Below are positions 34,738 to 46,168 of a stretch of DNA of 64,000 bases, one piece after another. This DNA comes from Nemertoderma westbladi. Lineage: Eukaryota; Xenacoelomorpha; Nemertodermatida; Nemertodermatidae. Each line of letters begins with the position of its first letter. The stretch's first letter is position 1. The stretch spans positions 21,738 to 85,737 of the forward strand of contig JAUCBJ010006658.1 in the NCBI GenBank assembly GCA_032718475.1, written 5' to 3'. The position numbers were made by a program, and so were the translations under genes. The notes beneath the pieces are model-generated. The model made no database searches and was not told where the DNA came from. It saw only the letters and a list, made by a program, of their open reading frames with translations.

Positions 34738-37700
34738 TTACGTTATGGAGTCCCTAGATATTTGTCGGATTAGGGAAGTGGTCGTAGGAAGAGTATCTTG
34801 CCTTCCATAGTTTCCGGACAGTTTTCGGTCTCTTTCCAGTAAACATAAACGACCAGCTGGGCGATTGAGTTGTTGTGTTACTTTCTCCGCTCCCTTGGCC
34901 TGTCTAATCTCCGCCGTGGTAAGATGAGGAGGCCATTCTTCTTCTTCTTTACTTAAGAAGTCGGATCCACCTAACCAGCCTGGAGTATCTATCAGTTCTT
35001 GAGGAGTTGCTCCTCTGGAAGCGATGTCGGCTGGATTAATCGTCCCAAGGCAATGTCTCCATTGATCTACATTGAAGTTAATATCGTCATTATCTGAGGA
35101 GTATGGTGTTCCCTCAGTTAGTTCGTCCACCTCACTGCTCTCCACTTCCCATTCCCTTACTTGGTATACCTGTTGTTGAGGTAATCTCTCTTTGAGAGTT
35201 CTACGGGAAGGGCCAGTGAAGTACCAACCTACTCTAGTTCTTACCGCATAGGTTTGTAGTGGCTGTGGTTGAGCAGGCCGTTTCTCCAATGTCTCTAGCG
35301 CCTCATGCACGTTTTGGCCGATGAGTATTTGCACTCCAGGATAATCTGTGTGGAATCGAGGTATCTTAAGATGTTGGATGCTCTCATCCTCGTCCCAATT
35401 ATAAAGGTCTGCTTGGGTAGTAGCGAAGTTCTTTATAGCCACCATTTTTACCGACCTTATACCTTGTGCTCCTAATTTATCCTGGGGGGTGGACAACACA
35501 CCTACATAGTAGTCTGCCGTTAGGGTAGATTTCCAAACCTGCATAATTCCTGACATATTCAATTTAGTCCGGAATTTGGGTTGTCCAGCAAAGATATCTT
35601 CGGCTAGTTCTTGATCGATGAATGTTCTTGTGCTGCCGGAGTCAAGGAGGGCGTTCACTATGTAACTTTTGTTAGGACCATGAACTCTTACCTGCACTAC
35701 AGGTAATTCTCTGATTCCTACGTTGGAAGTTGGAGCTTTCCAAGATGGTTGTCTGGCAAAAGTAGTTGGGGGGAACTCATTGTCGGTGTCCTTTTCATAA
35801 GTAAGTGCTCGATACACCGCGGTATTGATTAGGTAACAGGATTCATTGGCGTCGGAAAATTCGTCCGTATAGAATCCTTCCATCTCAGATTCTTGATCAG
35901 TGTCATTTACATCACTGAATTGGACATGTAGTTCGGGCTCACTTACCTGACTCGGGTTGTTTCGTTCGAATTCACTGTGTAACAAGATGTGATGTTTCGC
36001 ACCGCACTTTGCACACTTTACGTCGGAGTAACAGGTTCCCCGTTGGTGTCCTTCTCTGAGGCAATTATAGCATAACCGCTTATCCCACATGACTTCACGT
36101 CTGTCTACCAGGGATTTCTTTAGGAATTCAGCACACACACTCAAACGGTGGGGCCCGTCGCACAGCGCACATTTTGGTTTGATGTTACTCACTTTACCTT
36201 GGGTAACGTTATGCACTCTCGCTCTTTCTTCGGGCTTTCTTCCGTGAATTCTCTTAGGAGACGTAGGAGGAGTTGTTGTTACCTGTTCTCTCCTGTCACT
36301 GGTTCGAGACTTATATTTACTTACGTCTTTATAGGTCTTGTTGTCATAGTAAGATTTTGCTGTGTCTTTCCCGCTGTCCTCTTCTCGAGAAGCTTGGCTT
36401 TCGCCGTCGTCAGTATAACACACTGGTGTTACCCTTCTCCTAGAAACGGGTTTCTCACTTACCTTATTTTCCGATGTTTTCTCTCTGGACTGCTTTATGA
36501 GTTGTAATTTTACTTCACTATCTAAGAAGGACATGAGATCAGCCATGGTAGGGCCTCGTCGTTGCTGCTCATTCATATAGAACACTTGCTTGTCCCAGCG
36601 TGTACATACTCCACCCTTTGGTAAAGTAGAGACTACGGCTCCAATAACCATGGAACTCTGATATTCATGAGACTTACCTAACCAGTCCAATTGTCTACAG
36701 ATCTCCTGAATCTCATCGGAAAACTCTATAATCCCGCTACTAAGGAACTTTCGGGGGGCTACTAATTTTGCATACAAATACTTAGCTATGTTATCCTTGT
36801 TACCATACCTGATGTTTAATGTATCCCAAACTTGTCTTAATCCATCTGGATGTCCAATAAACTTTAACGCCATTAACTTGGGAGGTCCTTCCAAGCACTT
36901 GATGAGGAATCTAAGTTTCTCTCCGTTAGATAGTACAGAGTTCTGTATGCTATATTTGTAATATTCATTGAAAGGTAACCATTTCATCTCATCTCCATTG
37001 AATTTGACGATTTCTCCCACTTTGACCGCTTGGCGGGCTTCTGTTCTAGCCATCTGACGCGTAAAGCTTTCTTGGGCCATCGTGTTATTTAATATCGAAT
37101 TATCGGTATATAAATTTCCCGGATTATTATCAGGTCTATAGGGAATATCATTAACAACAGGTTCATAATCACCCTTAATAGGGTTTGCTATAGGAGTTTC
37201 TACTTCACTAGCAGTATAGATGCGTGTAGGCTCCACACCTTGCGCATGTAATACTTCAGACCTAACAGGTTGACACAATGTTACAGGGGGTATTGGTATA
37301 CCCTTTTGTATATTGACTAAGTTGTGCGTTCTAGCGCGATACTTTGCTGCACTTCTTGCAATTCTACCCTACTTTCCCTTAATGTTCCCTTGAGTTGGTG
37401 GACAGTCTCCTGCATCTGTCCGAGCAGGAGATTCATCCCCCGTCGTCCCTCCTCTACCCACTCGACCGCCAAAGCGTGAGTCGCCAACATTGTAGCGGGC
37501 AGACGCGGGACGACGGGAGACAAATCTTTGATTTCTCTCTCAGCGTCCAGGACAGGGATATTCTCATGGACTGTTCTACCGGGTACAGGCAGTGTAGTAC
37601 TGTGTAAAGGGAATTTAGAGTTAAGCTCTGGAAGTACAGGGGTCTCTAGCACAGGAGTGGCTTTGGGAACGACAGGCCTAATTATTTCAGGCTCATCAAC

Positions 37701-38855
37701 AATGGTAGGGAGTCTTTTGACCTTAATAATTTGGTCTGTGGGTTCTTTACTACCTAAGTCTGTGCTAGCTAGTTGTCTTCTAACCGCTGGGGGCAAATCA
37801 GGCAATTTGTGACGGTGAGATGTTTTTCTACGCCTGCTTAGACGAGATCTATTTCCTCTGCCTTCAGGATCTGTAGTCTCGCCTTCTTCCGATGATGTGT
37901 ATTCTTGGCGTTTGGGAGTAGATCGACTCATCATCTGCATTTGACTAGCAGTTAACTGTTTATTTATGCAGTCTTGCGTCTCTTGCAGATTTTCCAACTC
38001 CAGTTGGGTAGTCTCCTCAGACGCTCTCCGTTCTGCTTCTGCCACTGCCTTTGCCGCATTTCTTTCCGCTTCTGCTTCTGCCATTGCCGCTGCCGCCTTT
38101 CTTTCCACTTCTGCTTCTGCCATTGCCGCTGCTACTGCTGCTGCCTTTCGGTCCTCTATCTGTTTTTTCTTTATTTGTTCTTCTTGGACTCTAACGAGGT
38201 GGAGTTTTTCATCAAATTTAGCTTGGTTTGCAGCTAACATTTCCGCATCGATTGCGTCCAACACAAGCTTGGTTCCTTCACTATTAGGGCGAAGTCCAGA
38301 CAGTCATCTCCTCAACTCTTCGTCTCCTAGGAATCGCTGATAGTCTGACAGATAGATGTCAATGGCGTCTCTAGTTTGCGGCTTCTCTGCTGCTGTTAAT
38401 TCGCTTTCCACTTCGCTTTCCACTTCGCTTTCCACTTGAGAAGAAGTGGCGTCAGTTGATTCTTCATAGGTTGGCCACTCATCATAAACCGTATCCGCCA
38501 TCTTCGCTCCGCGTTCGGGCGTCCGCTCAACAGTATCCGAACTACTGGAGCTATCGGGCCGCTGAGAACTAGGTTCTTGGCTAGGAGGTTGCTGCTGTTT
38601 GATAGCTGCTTCTTGATCCCGCTTGACTTGGGCCCGAGTGCCGATGATAGACCTACGCTGTTCTACTAGCCTAGGGTCTGACACTACTACTGTAGGGATG
38701 GCCTTTCTTACAATAGTAGGTGACTTAGACTTGGATCTAGGATGTTCTATACTTTGATCTTGGTCACAGATCCTTTTAATACGCTGTCTAAGTCTAATAC
38801 TCATTCTAACACTTTCTAAGATACTATCTGACAGTGATTTGGTTGCGTCTGACAT
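34738..38855 (-). pseudogene. BEL/Pao gag-pol, disrupted (element 1)
   Basis: The gag start at 38855 (MSDATKSLSDSILESVRMS) leads to a TGA at about 38301-38303, where element 2 has an Arg codon. A 1-nt deletion near 37305 shifts the frame, which then stays open from 37278 to 34738. Visible parts are an Ala/Glu-rich helix (about 38040-38170), a DUF1759-like gag core (GDEMKWLPFNEYY to about 36600), zinc knuckles (CALCDGPHRLSVC, CYNCLREGHQRGTCYSD, about 36150-35970), an aspartic protease with LLDSGSTRTF (about 35640) and a GWYFTGPS block. The text then jumps within ~50 residues to WRHCLGTINPADIASRG, the end of the RNase-H region, so the RT is deleted. Confidence 0.88.
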
Positions 38856-41125
38856 GTTTGTTTACACAGTTGAATGCCTACGGCTATAAATACAGTTAAA
38901 GTAAGTCTAGTAATTCAGTATCACTGTTAGCCTAATAATTAATTACCGATACTGCTACTCAGTGTAGCGTGATATATATATAATATATTAGAATACCAGT
39001 ATGCTTATAGTATATATATAAGTATTATTACAGACTAGATTTGTCACAGAGTACCGGTATATAATTTTAGCACAAATATATATAAATATATAATAGGCCT
39101 ATCGTGAATACCGGTATACAGCTGACACTTATAGTATATATAAGTATAATTATTACAGACTAGAATTAATTACAGAATACCGGTATGATTTCAGCCTAAA
39201 TTTATAGAATAAATATAAAAAGCCTATTGTAAATACCGGTATGTCAATTATTTTAAAAATAATTGAATTTCTGAATGTTAGGGGTTACTTGGTTACTTTA
39301 CTAACTCTATTACCGTTATTTAAGCAGCAGTCCAACTGATATTAAGACCTAAGTGTTGTATAACAGGCCTACTATTTTATTAATAGATTTAGTGGATTTA
39401 TATGTACCCGTATGAGGGGTTTTGTTACAATATTGAAATAGCTGTTATTATTTCTGGGAAATAATCACTACACAGAAGCTGTGCGCTCTCAGTGAAGTGC
39501 TACTTATTGGACACTAAAACAAATAATTCTACTTCCTAAGTTACTTATCTACGAATTACTTACGATACGGGTGAGATTAAATCTCTAAATAAACACAAAA
39601 AATTACAAAAAAAACACAAATACGAATTTTTAGGGTAATTTTACAAGAAGTCTACAAACCAGCCTAACAAAGGGTTAGAAATCTGGTTATTACAAACGGA
39701 CAGGATACTACGGTATTTGAAAATAATAAGTAGTAGTAAATACACTGCGTTGTCCAGATAGGAAAATACCACCGCCTGACGACCTATAGCCGTATCGCTA
39801 TAGGTACTACGTTATGTATCACGGAGTGTCCCTACCTAGAAGTTAATTACCGCGGTCTACCAGAACCAACGTGCCTATTAACCACTTTACAACACAAATA
39901 TACTGCCTACACACTAATTACCTTCGGAAAGCACTGTACACTAAACCCTAAATTAGGTACAAATACTGGTACAACAAATAATCAGTAGTTAAAAATACTT
40001 GAACAGCTAAAAGAACCACGGCATCTGCTGGAGCGACCGGAGCACAAAGTCACCAGTCTTTACCTACGCCAAGCAGCCCGTGTAGTACCGGGGTTAATTT
40101 AACTATAGCGGTATATATAACAAGCACAATTACTGTAGGAATAAACTTGGGGACATGAATGTTGCGAATAATCGCATAAACTCTGAATAATAAATATTAC
40201 GCTACCCGTACAGAATACTCAAACAAAATACAAACCAAACGCTGGCAGACTACCACCAAGCCTAAATAAACTACAGTATGTGCAGATTCTGAAATGGTTA
40301 GTTAGTATGCGTTCTAACACGGTAGTACGACTTATTCTTTAGGAGGGGGTTGACCTTACACTCAAGTTGCCCCAACTTACTAACTGGCACTTTATCAGAC
40401 AAACTCTACACACGCAGCAATCTCTTCAGACCTAATAACAGCCAGACAACAATCCAGCCTACAAAATATCTGAGTAATAACTATTACGGTACCTGAACAG
40501 ACCACACAAACAAACACAGACTAAAAAGCTGGCAGACTACTATCAAGCCTAAATAAACTACAGTATATGCAGATTCCAAAACAGTTAGTTAGTATGCGTT
40601 CTAACACGGTAGTACGACTTATTCTTTAAGAGGGGGTTGACCTTACAACTTAAAATGCCCCAACTTACTAACTGGCACTTTATTGGACAGACTCTACATA
40701 CGCCGCAATCTCTCCAGACTCAACAAAAGTCAGACAGCAATCCAGCCTACAATTATCTGAACAATCTGAGCAGACTCACACGTCTTCAGCTCAATATTAA
40801 CTTACATGTAAATAAAACCGACAGAAATAAGTAAGCTCCAAAAGAAACAAGGGGTGTACAGTCCCTAATCTCTTAAACAGCCTACCGGTATGCAATAATC
40901 AAAATCGAATAATACTAATGTACTTATACTGGAAGTACCGGTTAGGACAGTTGGGCCTACGGACCTACAGAAGTACCGGTTCTGGCAGTTGGACCTACGG
41001 ACCTACAGCAGTACCGGTTCTGGCAGTTGGGCCTACTGACCTACAGAAGTACCGGTTCAGGTTTACCGGTCGACCGGTACTTTCAACTTTATTGCTTACT
41101 GCAATAAAGAAGCAATAACTGTTAT
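38856..41125 (-). other. Long untranslated leader of BEL element 1
   Basis: 2.27 kb lie between the 5' LTR and gag with no ORF. A block of ~270 bp with TTAGTTAGTATGCGTTCTAA and CACGGTAGTACGACTTATTC occurs twice (about 40190-40440 and 40500-40750). An ACCTACAGAAGTACCGGTTC-type ~45-bp repeat stands at 40930-41055. A further ~120-bp repeat with TACCGGTAT and AGGCCTAT lies near gag. The leader of element 2 is only 1.3 kb and lacks the 270-bp duplication. I could not recognise a tRNA primer site. Confidence 0.6.
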
Positions 41126-42315
41126 TGTACGCGCTTTTGAAGACCTTTAGCAGTTTAACCTGCCAAAATTTATATGTCTTTGGTTTATGTTCAGACTTTA
41201 GAAGATGACAGATATTTAATGCCAATAAACACAACATTAGCCGAAGCCAGCCTAGTGCGCGTCCATTCACCCGCTGGATATTCCCGGGAGACTGGGTTCG
41301 GATGGGGCTTAGTTTTTGTTATTGCAGTGAAGCCTACTGTATTATTCGATTGATCGTTAATAAATAATTCCTGACAAATATTATTCACTTTCGGGAAATA
41401 TTAACAGTTCCTTTAGGACGTGGCGCTCTACCTAAGTAAACAGAGTTATGACTTATACTACACGCAACGGTAAGGCTTATAATTCACGTATAAGACGCAT
41501 TCTTTAGGAAATGCTTTGTTATCGGTCACAATCATGCACACTACCGGTACCGCACAATACTGCACACTAATCTGCCGACCGTCAATGAATTTGATCACAC
41601 ATAAAGAGAACAGCAATTGACCTATGTAGTGTCTATCAAATAGCATTAGGTTCACTACAAACCACGATAACATAAGTCGCAATTGTTATATATAGCCTGT
41701 CTCTCTAACCTGTAGTGTATCAAGAAAATTGGGAAATTTGGGTTCTTTATAGATGTTCTCCAAATAATAATATTCAACCAACTGATAAACACAACAGTAA
41801 ATAGCATTAAGACGGTAGGTTAAGATATAATATGATTAGACTGTATGCTGATTGGGTCGGTTGATAACATTTATACGTTCTATAATCTAAGCCTACTAAT
41901 GTTTTACTAAAAGTCTGAAACAAGTCATTCCAAAAGCCGATGTTCTGGCGTAGGAGGAATAACAACACACCTCTGTCCCTGTATCTTTTACACAGAGAGG
42001 AATAGCTCTCATTGGCAGAACACCAGAATCCACAGGTTCCACGAATGTCTAAATGCCGAACTATCAGGATTTTGGCATCCCTTGGCCAACACACAAAATG
42101 AGTCACTCCGCTCGGTTGTCCTGGTTGCATACTCTGCTGCTATAGCTCTGGTTGGCCGATAGAACATAGCAAAGATCCCCTCGTACAGCAAATCAGCCAA
42201 TCAGCCGGTCGCTTGTATCATTCGAGTTAGTGAGCCTTTTAGAGTATTCCAGCGCCTGGGGGGAAACTGGATTGCAAAGCAAAAGGGCCAGTTATATCCC
42301 ACAGAAGCTTTTACA
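41126..42315 (-). repeat. 5' LTR of BEL element 1
   Basis: 1190 bp. It is upstream of gag on the minus strand and so the promoter-bearing copy. Its ends are TGTACGCGC...GCTTTTACA on the plus strand. The right flank AAACT (42316-42320) matches the left flank of the element. Confidence 0.95.
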
Positions 42316-42320
42316 AAACT

Positions 42321-43036
42321 CAAAGCGGGAATTAAGACAAAATCTCATACAGTTACTATAGTTTATGGGCGGGGTAGCCAATACCTTGTCATATCATACT
42401 TATATCATATCATTCAGGCTTGCTTACCTGAGTGACCGTGGCCTATTTGTTTCGATTTACATACACCTCTGTTGCAGTTTAACTTAACGCTGCTATTCAG
42501 GCATTGCCTTCAACTAATATTCAATGTCCTTATTGGTTGTACGGTACCGTAGCAGTAGAAGCATTTTATTATTAATTGAATCCCGGTTGGCTATTATTCA
42601 AAGACTTGGGGTCATTCCTCCCTCCAGACATATAATTACTTTGTATTGCGATGTCAATAACAATACTCTTGTGTCTCCATATTAATATAAAATGCTTTCA
42701 ACCAACCGGCTTTGTATTATATTCATTCGGTTTGGTTTAACCTTGACTTTCTAGTAAGTTATTATTTAGTGTTTAGTTTTGTATTCCAGTATTATTATAG
42801 TTTGTTTATTCATAGGCCTAAATACATATTATCTGCTTTATTATAGAGACGTCGCATTATCCATAATTAATGGCCGTTCGCTATCGAATATATTAAAGTG
42901 TTTCGGGACCAGGGACGATTACAAGAAAGGTAATTTATTTATTATAATCCCCTATATAATTACTATGTAGCTAGTATACTTACTATAAAAAGGCTTAACT
43001 TATTAATTAACTTATTATTTAAATTAATTTACTCAG
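42321..43036. other. Stretch upstream of the DHRS1-like exon
   Basis: No certain gene. I looked for the missing N-terminal SDR exon (TGxxxGIG) and did not find it. The last bases, TTAATTTACTCAG (43024-43036), look like a 3' splice site. Confidence 0.5.
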
Positions 43037-43770
43037 GTTTACTCAAGAGGAACCACTGATACCGGTACAATGCGACCACAGCTCGGCGGAGAATATCCGA
43101 TCGTTGTTAATAATGGCTACCCCGCTGTCGGTCAGATGTTGTCGAACAGAGGGGAACGTTTCTGGGAGTCGGACCCGGGATATTTTGAGGCCGTTAACAA
43201 CGTGGGTCTAACGGCTCATTACGTTAGCTCTGTGTTCGCGGCGAGGTTAATGGTACCGCGCCGGTCTGGCCTCATTCTAACTATAAGTTCTCCTGGTGGA
43301 CTCTGGTATTTTTTTAACGTTCCTTACGGGGTTGGGAAGGCCGCTTGCGATAGGTTAGCTGAGGATTGCGCTGTTGAGTTGAAGCGACACAATGTGCTAG
43401 CATATCTCTATGGCCTGGGCCTGTGGTAACAGAGAGTATAGGAGAACATTTAGATAAACTAAGTCCTGACGATAAGCAGTTTAAGGCATTAAGTCGTCTC
43501 TTCCGTGATTCAGAGTCGGTAGAATATGTTGGGAATTCGGTTTGCGCCTTGGCTGCGAATAACAACGTTTTGAAACTCAGCGGGAAGATATTATTGACAT
43601 CAGATATCGGTAGTTTGTATAAGTTTACCGATGGTGGAGTTAAACCCAGGAGTTTACGTTCGGTGAGCAGTTTGTTAGGAGTAGCCGGCTACAGGAAACT
43701 GGCGGCTTACATCCCTCCATCGATTAAAGTTCCCTGGCCTCTGTTCAAACTTGCTGCCAAGCTTAAATAA
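43037..43770 (+). pseudogene. DHRS1-like: DHRS1-like short-chain dehydrogenase, terminal exon with a frameshift
   Basis: The translation matches dehydrogenase/reductase SDR family member 1: VVNNGYPAVGQML, VNNVGLTAHYVSSVFAARLM, ILTISSPGG (catalytic Ser), VPYGVGKAACDRLAEDCAVE (Tyr codon 43325, Lys codon 43337), then SLWPGPVVTE and a C-terminal LAAYIPPSIKVPWP. The frame breaks once near 43405-43412. Upstream, GTTTACTCAAGAGG after a CAG acceptor resembles the VYITGR segment, but about 25 residues before NNGY seem missing. The Rossmann glycine motif is not in the window. The family is an NAD(P)-dependent oxidoreductase of internal membranes. It is either a broken gene, cut off from its first exons by the BEL insertion, or a fragment. 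Confidence 0.75.
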
Positions 43771-43860
43771 TATTGAAATAACAATGAATTAATATAGTTG
43801 ATTTGTGATTTGACATAATATTTTATTGTTATTTGTTAATGAACAAGCCAATACATATAT

Positions 43861-45874
43861 AATGCATTTACACTACGACCCTTCTCCAGTGATCACCGCC
43901 TTATTGTGGTCAAGGTAAGACTTAGTCTGCGTGCTAGCAGAACAACGAAATCTGCCTTGCCGCGGCATGACTGGTCCTCCCTGTTGCAACAGCCAAGTGT
44001 GATATCCAGTTTCACACTACAGCTGAGCAACAGGTATGAGGCTCTTGCCTCTGAGGCGGCAGATCACTGTGAGGGCTATACTGCCTTCACAGAGGCAGTT
44101 AAGTTAGCAGCTGCAGAAACACTTCCTGTATACCCTCGAAACAGGAAACTGGCCCCCTGGACTGACAAAAAAATTCAGAAGTGCCGAAATGACCTCTACA
44201 AGGCGCAGAAAGAGTCCCGACTCAAACAGACTACAGCGGCCAAGAATGCAGTTAAGGCTGCATTTAGGTCCCTGAACAGGCAGTACTCTGTTAATTTACA
44301 GGAGCTAATAAACCAACAGGTTGATGCCATAAATGATGCTGACAACAGCAGGCAATCATCCCAGGCATGGAGATCGATCAACTTGCTTGCTGGTCGAAAA
44401 AGCCAACCAACCACCAAGGTTAAGGCTGAATCACCAGCCGATCGCCTCAATGGTTGGAAGGCCCACTTTAAAAAGCTCCTCAATAATGACAGGGTATTGT
44501 ATGATAACTTTATAGAAGTAAAAGTGTCTGAGTCTGTACTCCCAGATATTCCCATTGGTAATATCTCCTTGGCAGAAGTGAAGGCTGCTGCAAAGAGCAT
44601 TAAGACCAATCGTGCCAGTGGAGTAGATGGTGTTCCCCCTGAGGTCTTTAAAATACCTGAGTGTTTAAAGCTCATCTATCCCATCATAGTAGACATGTAC
44701 CGAACAACAAGAGTCCCACAAGAAATGAAAACAAATAAGTTGGTGCCAGTTCCCAAGAAGGGCAACCTAAAAGTCTATGGTTCTTTTCGGGGAATCTCAT
44801 TGATCTCGATTGCTGCAAAGCTATACAATAAAATTATATTAAATCATATCAGGGATCCCATTGAGAGACTGCTCCGTGGAAATCAGAATGGCTTCCGTAA
44901 AGGTCGTGGGACCATAGAGCCCATTTTGGCACTTAGAAGGATAATTGAAGAGTTATCAAAAAAGAAAGACAGGCATCTGGCTGTTATCTTTGTTGACTTC
45001 TTCAAGAAGTCAACAAAGAAGACCTCCGGCTCCAGAAGTCGAGGAAATCCGCCAAGTACCTAACTGATCTAGACTTTGCTGATGACTTATGAGTACTCTC
45101 AAAATCACTAGAGGGAGCCCAACGGCTCCTCAGCTCATTAGAACATGCTGCTTCTAGTGTTGGTCTTTTTATTAACTCCAGAAAGACCAAAATTTTGACA
45201 GTTAACTTTGAAAGTCCTCAGCAAGTCTCTGATCGGATGAGCATAAGCTCAAAGGATGGTATGCTTGAGTATGTGGATGACTTCTGTTACCTGGGATCAT
45301 GGATCAGGAAGTCAGGTGAGGACCTTCGAATACGTAAGGGAAAGGCATGGGCAGCCTTGAATAGGCTTTCCAGGATTTGGAAGTCACCGAGAATTAATCG
45401 GATACTTAAGGTCCGATTATTTAGAGCAGCAGTAGTTCCAGTACTCCTCTATGGGAGTCCAAATCTCTGGATGGCACATTCACAAGAATGCTACGCCGGG
45501 TTCATTGTGTCAAGTACAATGCACACATCTCCAACCAGACACTATATAACATTGGAGGTGTTTCATTGGTTCCCCCAAGCTTGACACTAGAACAAAATCG
45601 CCTCCGCTTTGCAGGACATTGCTTTCGCCGTGAGGACCAGCCAGTGCATAATCTTGTACTTTGGCAGCCTCATGGAGTGAATAAGCATGGTGGACAGCCC
45701 ATGACTTTCTTGAGACGCATCTTAAAGGACACTGGCCTTGAAGATGCGGACGATTTAGCAAATGTCATGGGTGATAGGGAGTTGTGGCGGTGCAATTTTG
45801 TCGATAAGCCGGCACAGCATTCTTAAAAATGCAGCTGCAATGCAGCATGCCGATCCTAGTAGTAGTAGTAGTAG
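43861..45874 (+). pseudogene. LINE 3' part: reverse transcriptase (second half of the split LINE)
   Basis: It begins at AATGCATTTAC and continues the reading broken off at 18859 (SSDHR-type box, then a 385-codon frame from 43906). Motifs are NRASGVDGVPPEVFK, FRGISLISIAAKLYNKII, NQNGFRKGRGT and VIFVDF (motif A). The text then jumps to YLTDLDFADDL (motif C) followed by TGA, so about 130 residues including motif B are deleted. After it come CYLGSWIRKSGED, a frame change near 45465, LRRVHCVKYNAHIS and RLRFAGHCFRREDQPVHNLV. It ends in a (TAG)n tail and the target repeat AGGGAGACTT (45875-45884). Probably RTE/CR1-like. Confidence 0.88.
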
Positions 45875-45884
45875 AGGGAGACTT

Positions 45885-46159
45885 GACTTTAGGGGAGACT
45901 TGATTTTTTTAATAACTCAAAACTATTGTAAATTATTTAACAATACCACACAAAAATGTGTAAAATACATGTTGGCTACACCCGCGCAACAATGTTTTAT
46001 TCCCTTTTGGTTATTTTTTGTTTTATTGTTAATAAACGTTTTCTGGGTTCAAAAGTAAATTTTTGCCCTTTACAACGAATGAAAAATCGCATCCTTATTA
46101 TACTGTATGTTAATTGTAATTCACAACATGTGTTGACTAATTATTGCACTATCATGCCA
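45885..46159. other. Shared gene-free stretch, copy 2
   Basis: This is paralogous to 5043-5325. The ORF (45956-46198) matches 5116-5364 only because the DNA is duplicated; I see no sign of a protein. Confidence 0.5.
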
Positions 46160-46168
46160 TATATTGTT

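Larger units (their letters stand above)
30191..42315 (-). mobile_element. Full-length BEL/Pao LTR retrotransposon (element 1), RT-deleted
   Basis: It has TG...CA LTRs at 30191-31389 and 41126-42315 and a 5-bp target duplication AAACT (30186-30190 and 42316-42320). The order 5'-LTR, leader, gag, protease, RNase-H tail, ORF3, 3'-LTR is on the minus strand. The two LTRs differ at only about six sites and two small indels (2 and 7 bp), so it inserted recently. Yet gag-pol carries a stop, a frameshift and a deletion of the reverse transcriptase, so it likely moved with proteins supplied in trans. Confidence 0.93.
18860..43860. mobile_element. 25,001-bp block inserted in a LINE, bordered by 11-bp direct repeats
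   Basis: AATGCATTTAC stands at both borders (18849-18859 and 43861-43871), and the LINE reading frame resumes after the right one. The left border begins with the (TAC)n tail of a minus-strand LINE, as target-primed insertion would leave it. The block contains that LINE tail, the satellite arrays, a TIR transposon, a full BEL element and a DHRS1-like exon. I infer that a LINE insertion was later enlarged by nested insertions, or that it carried flanking DNA; a rearrangement with microhomology is the alternative. Confidence 0.7.
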
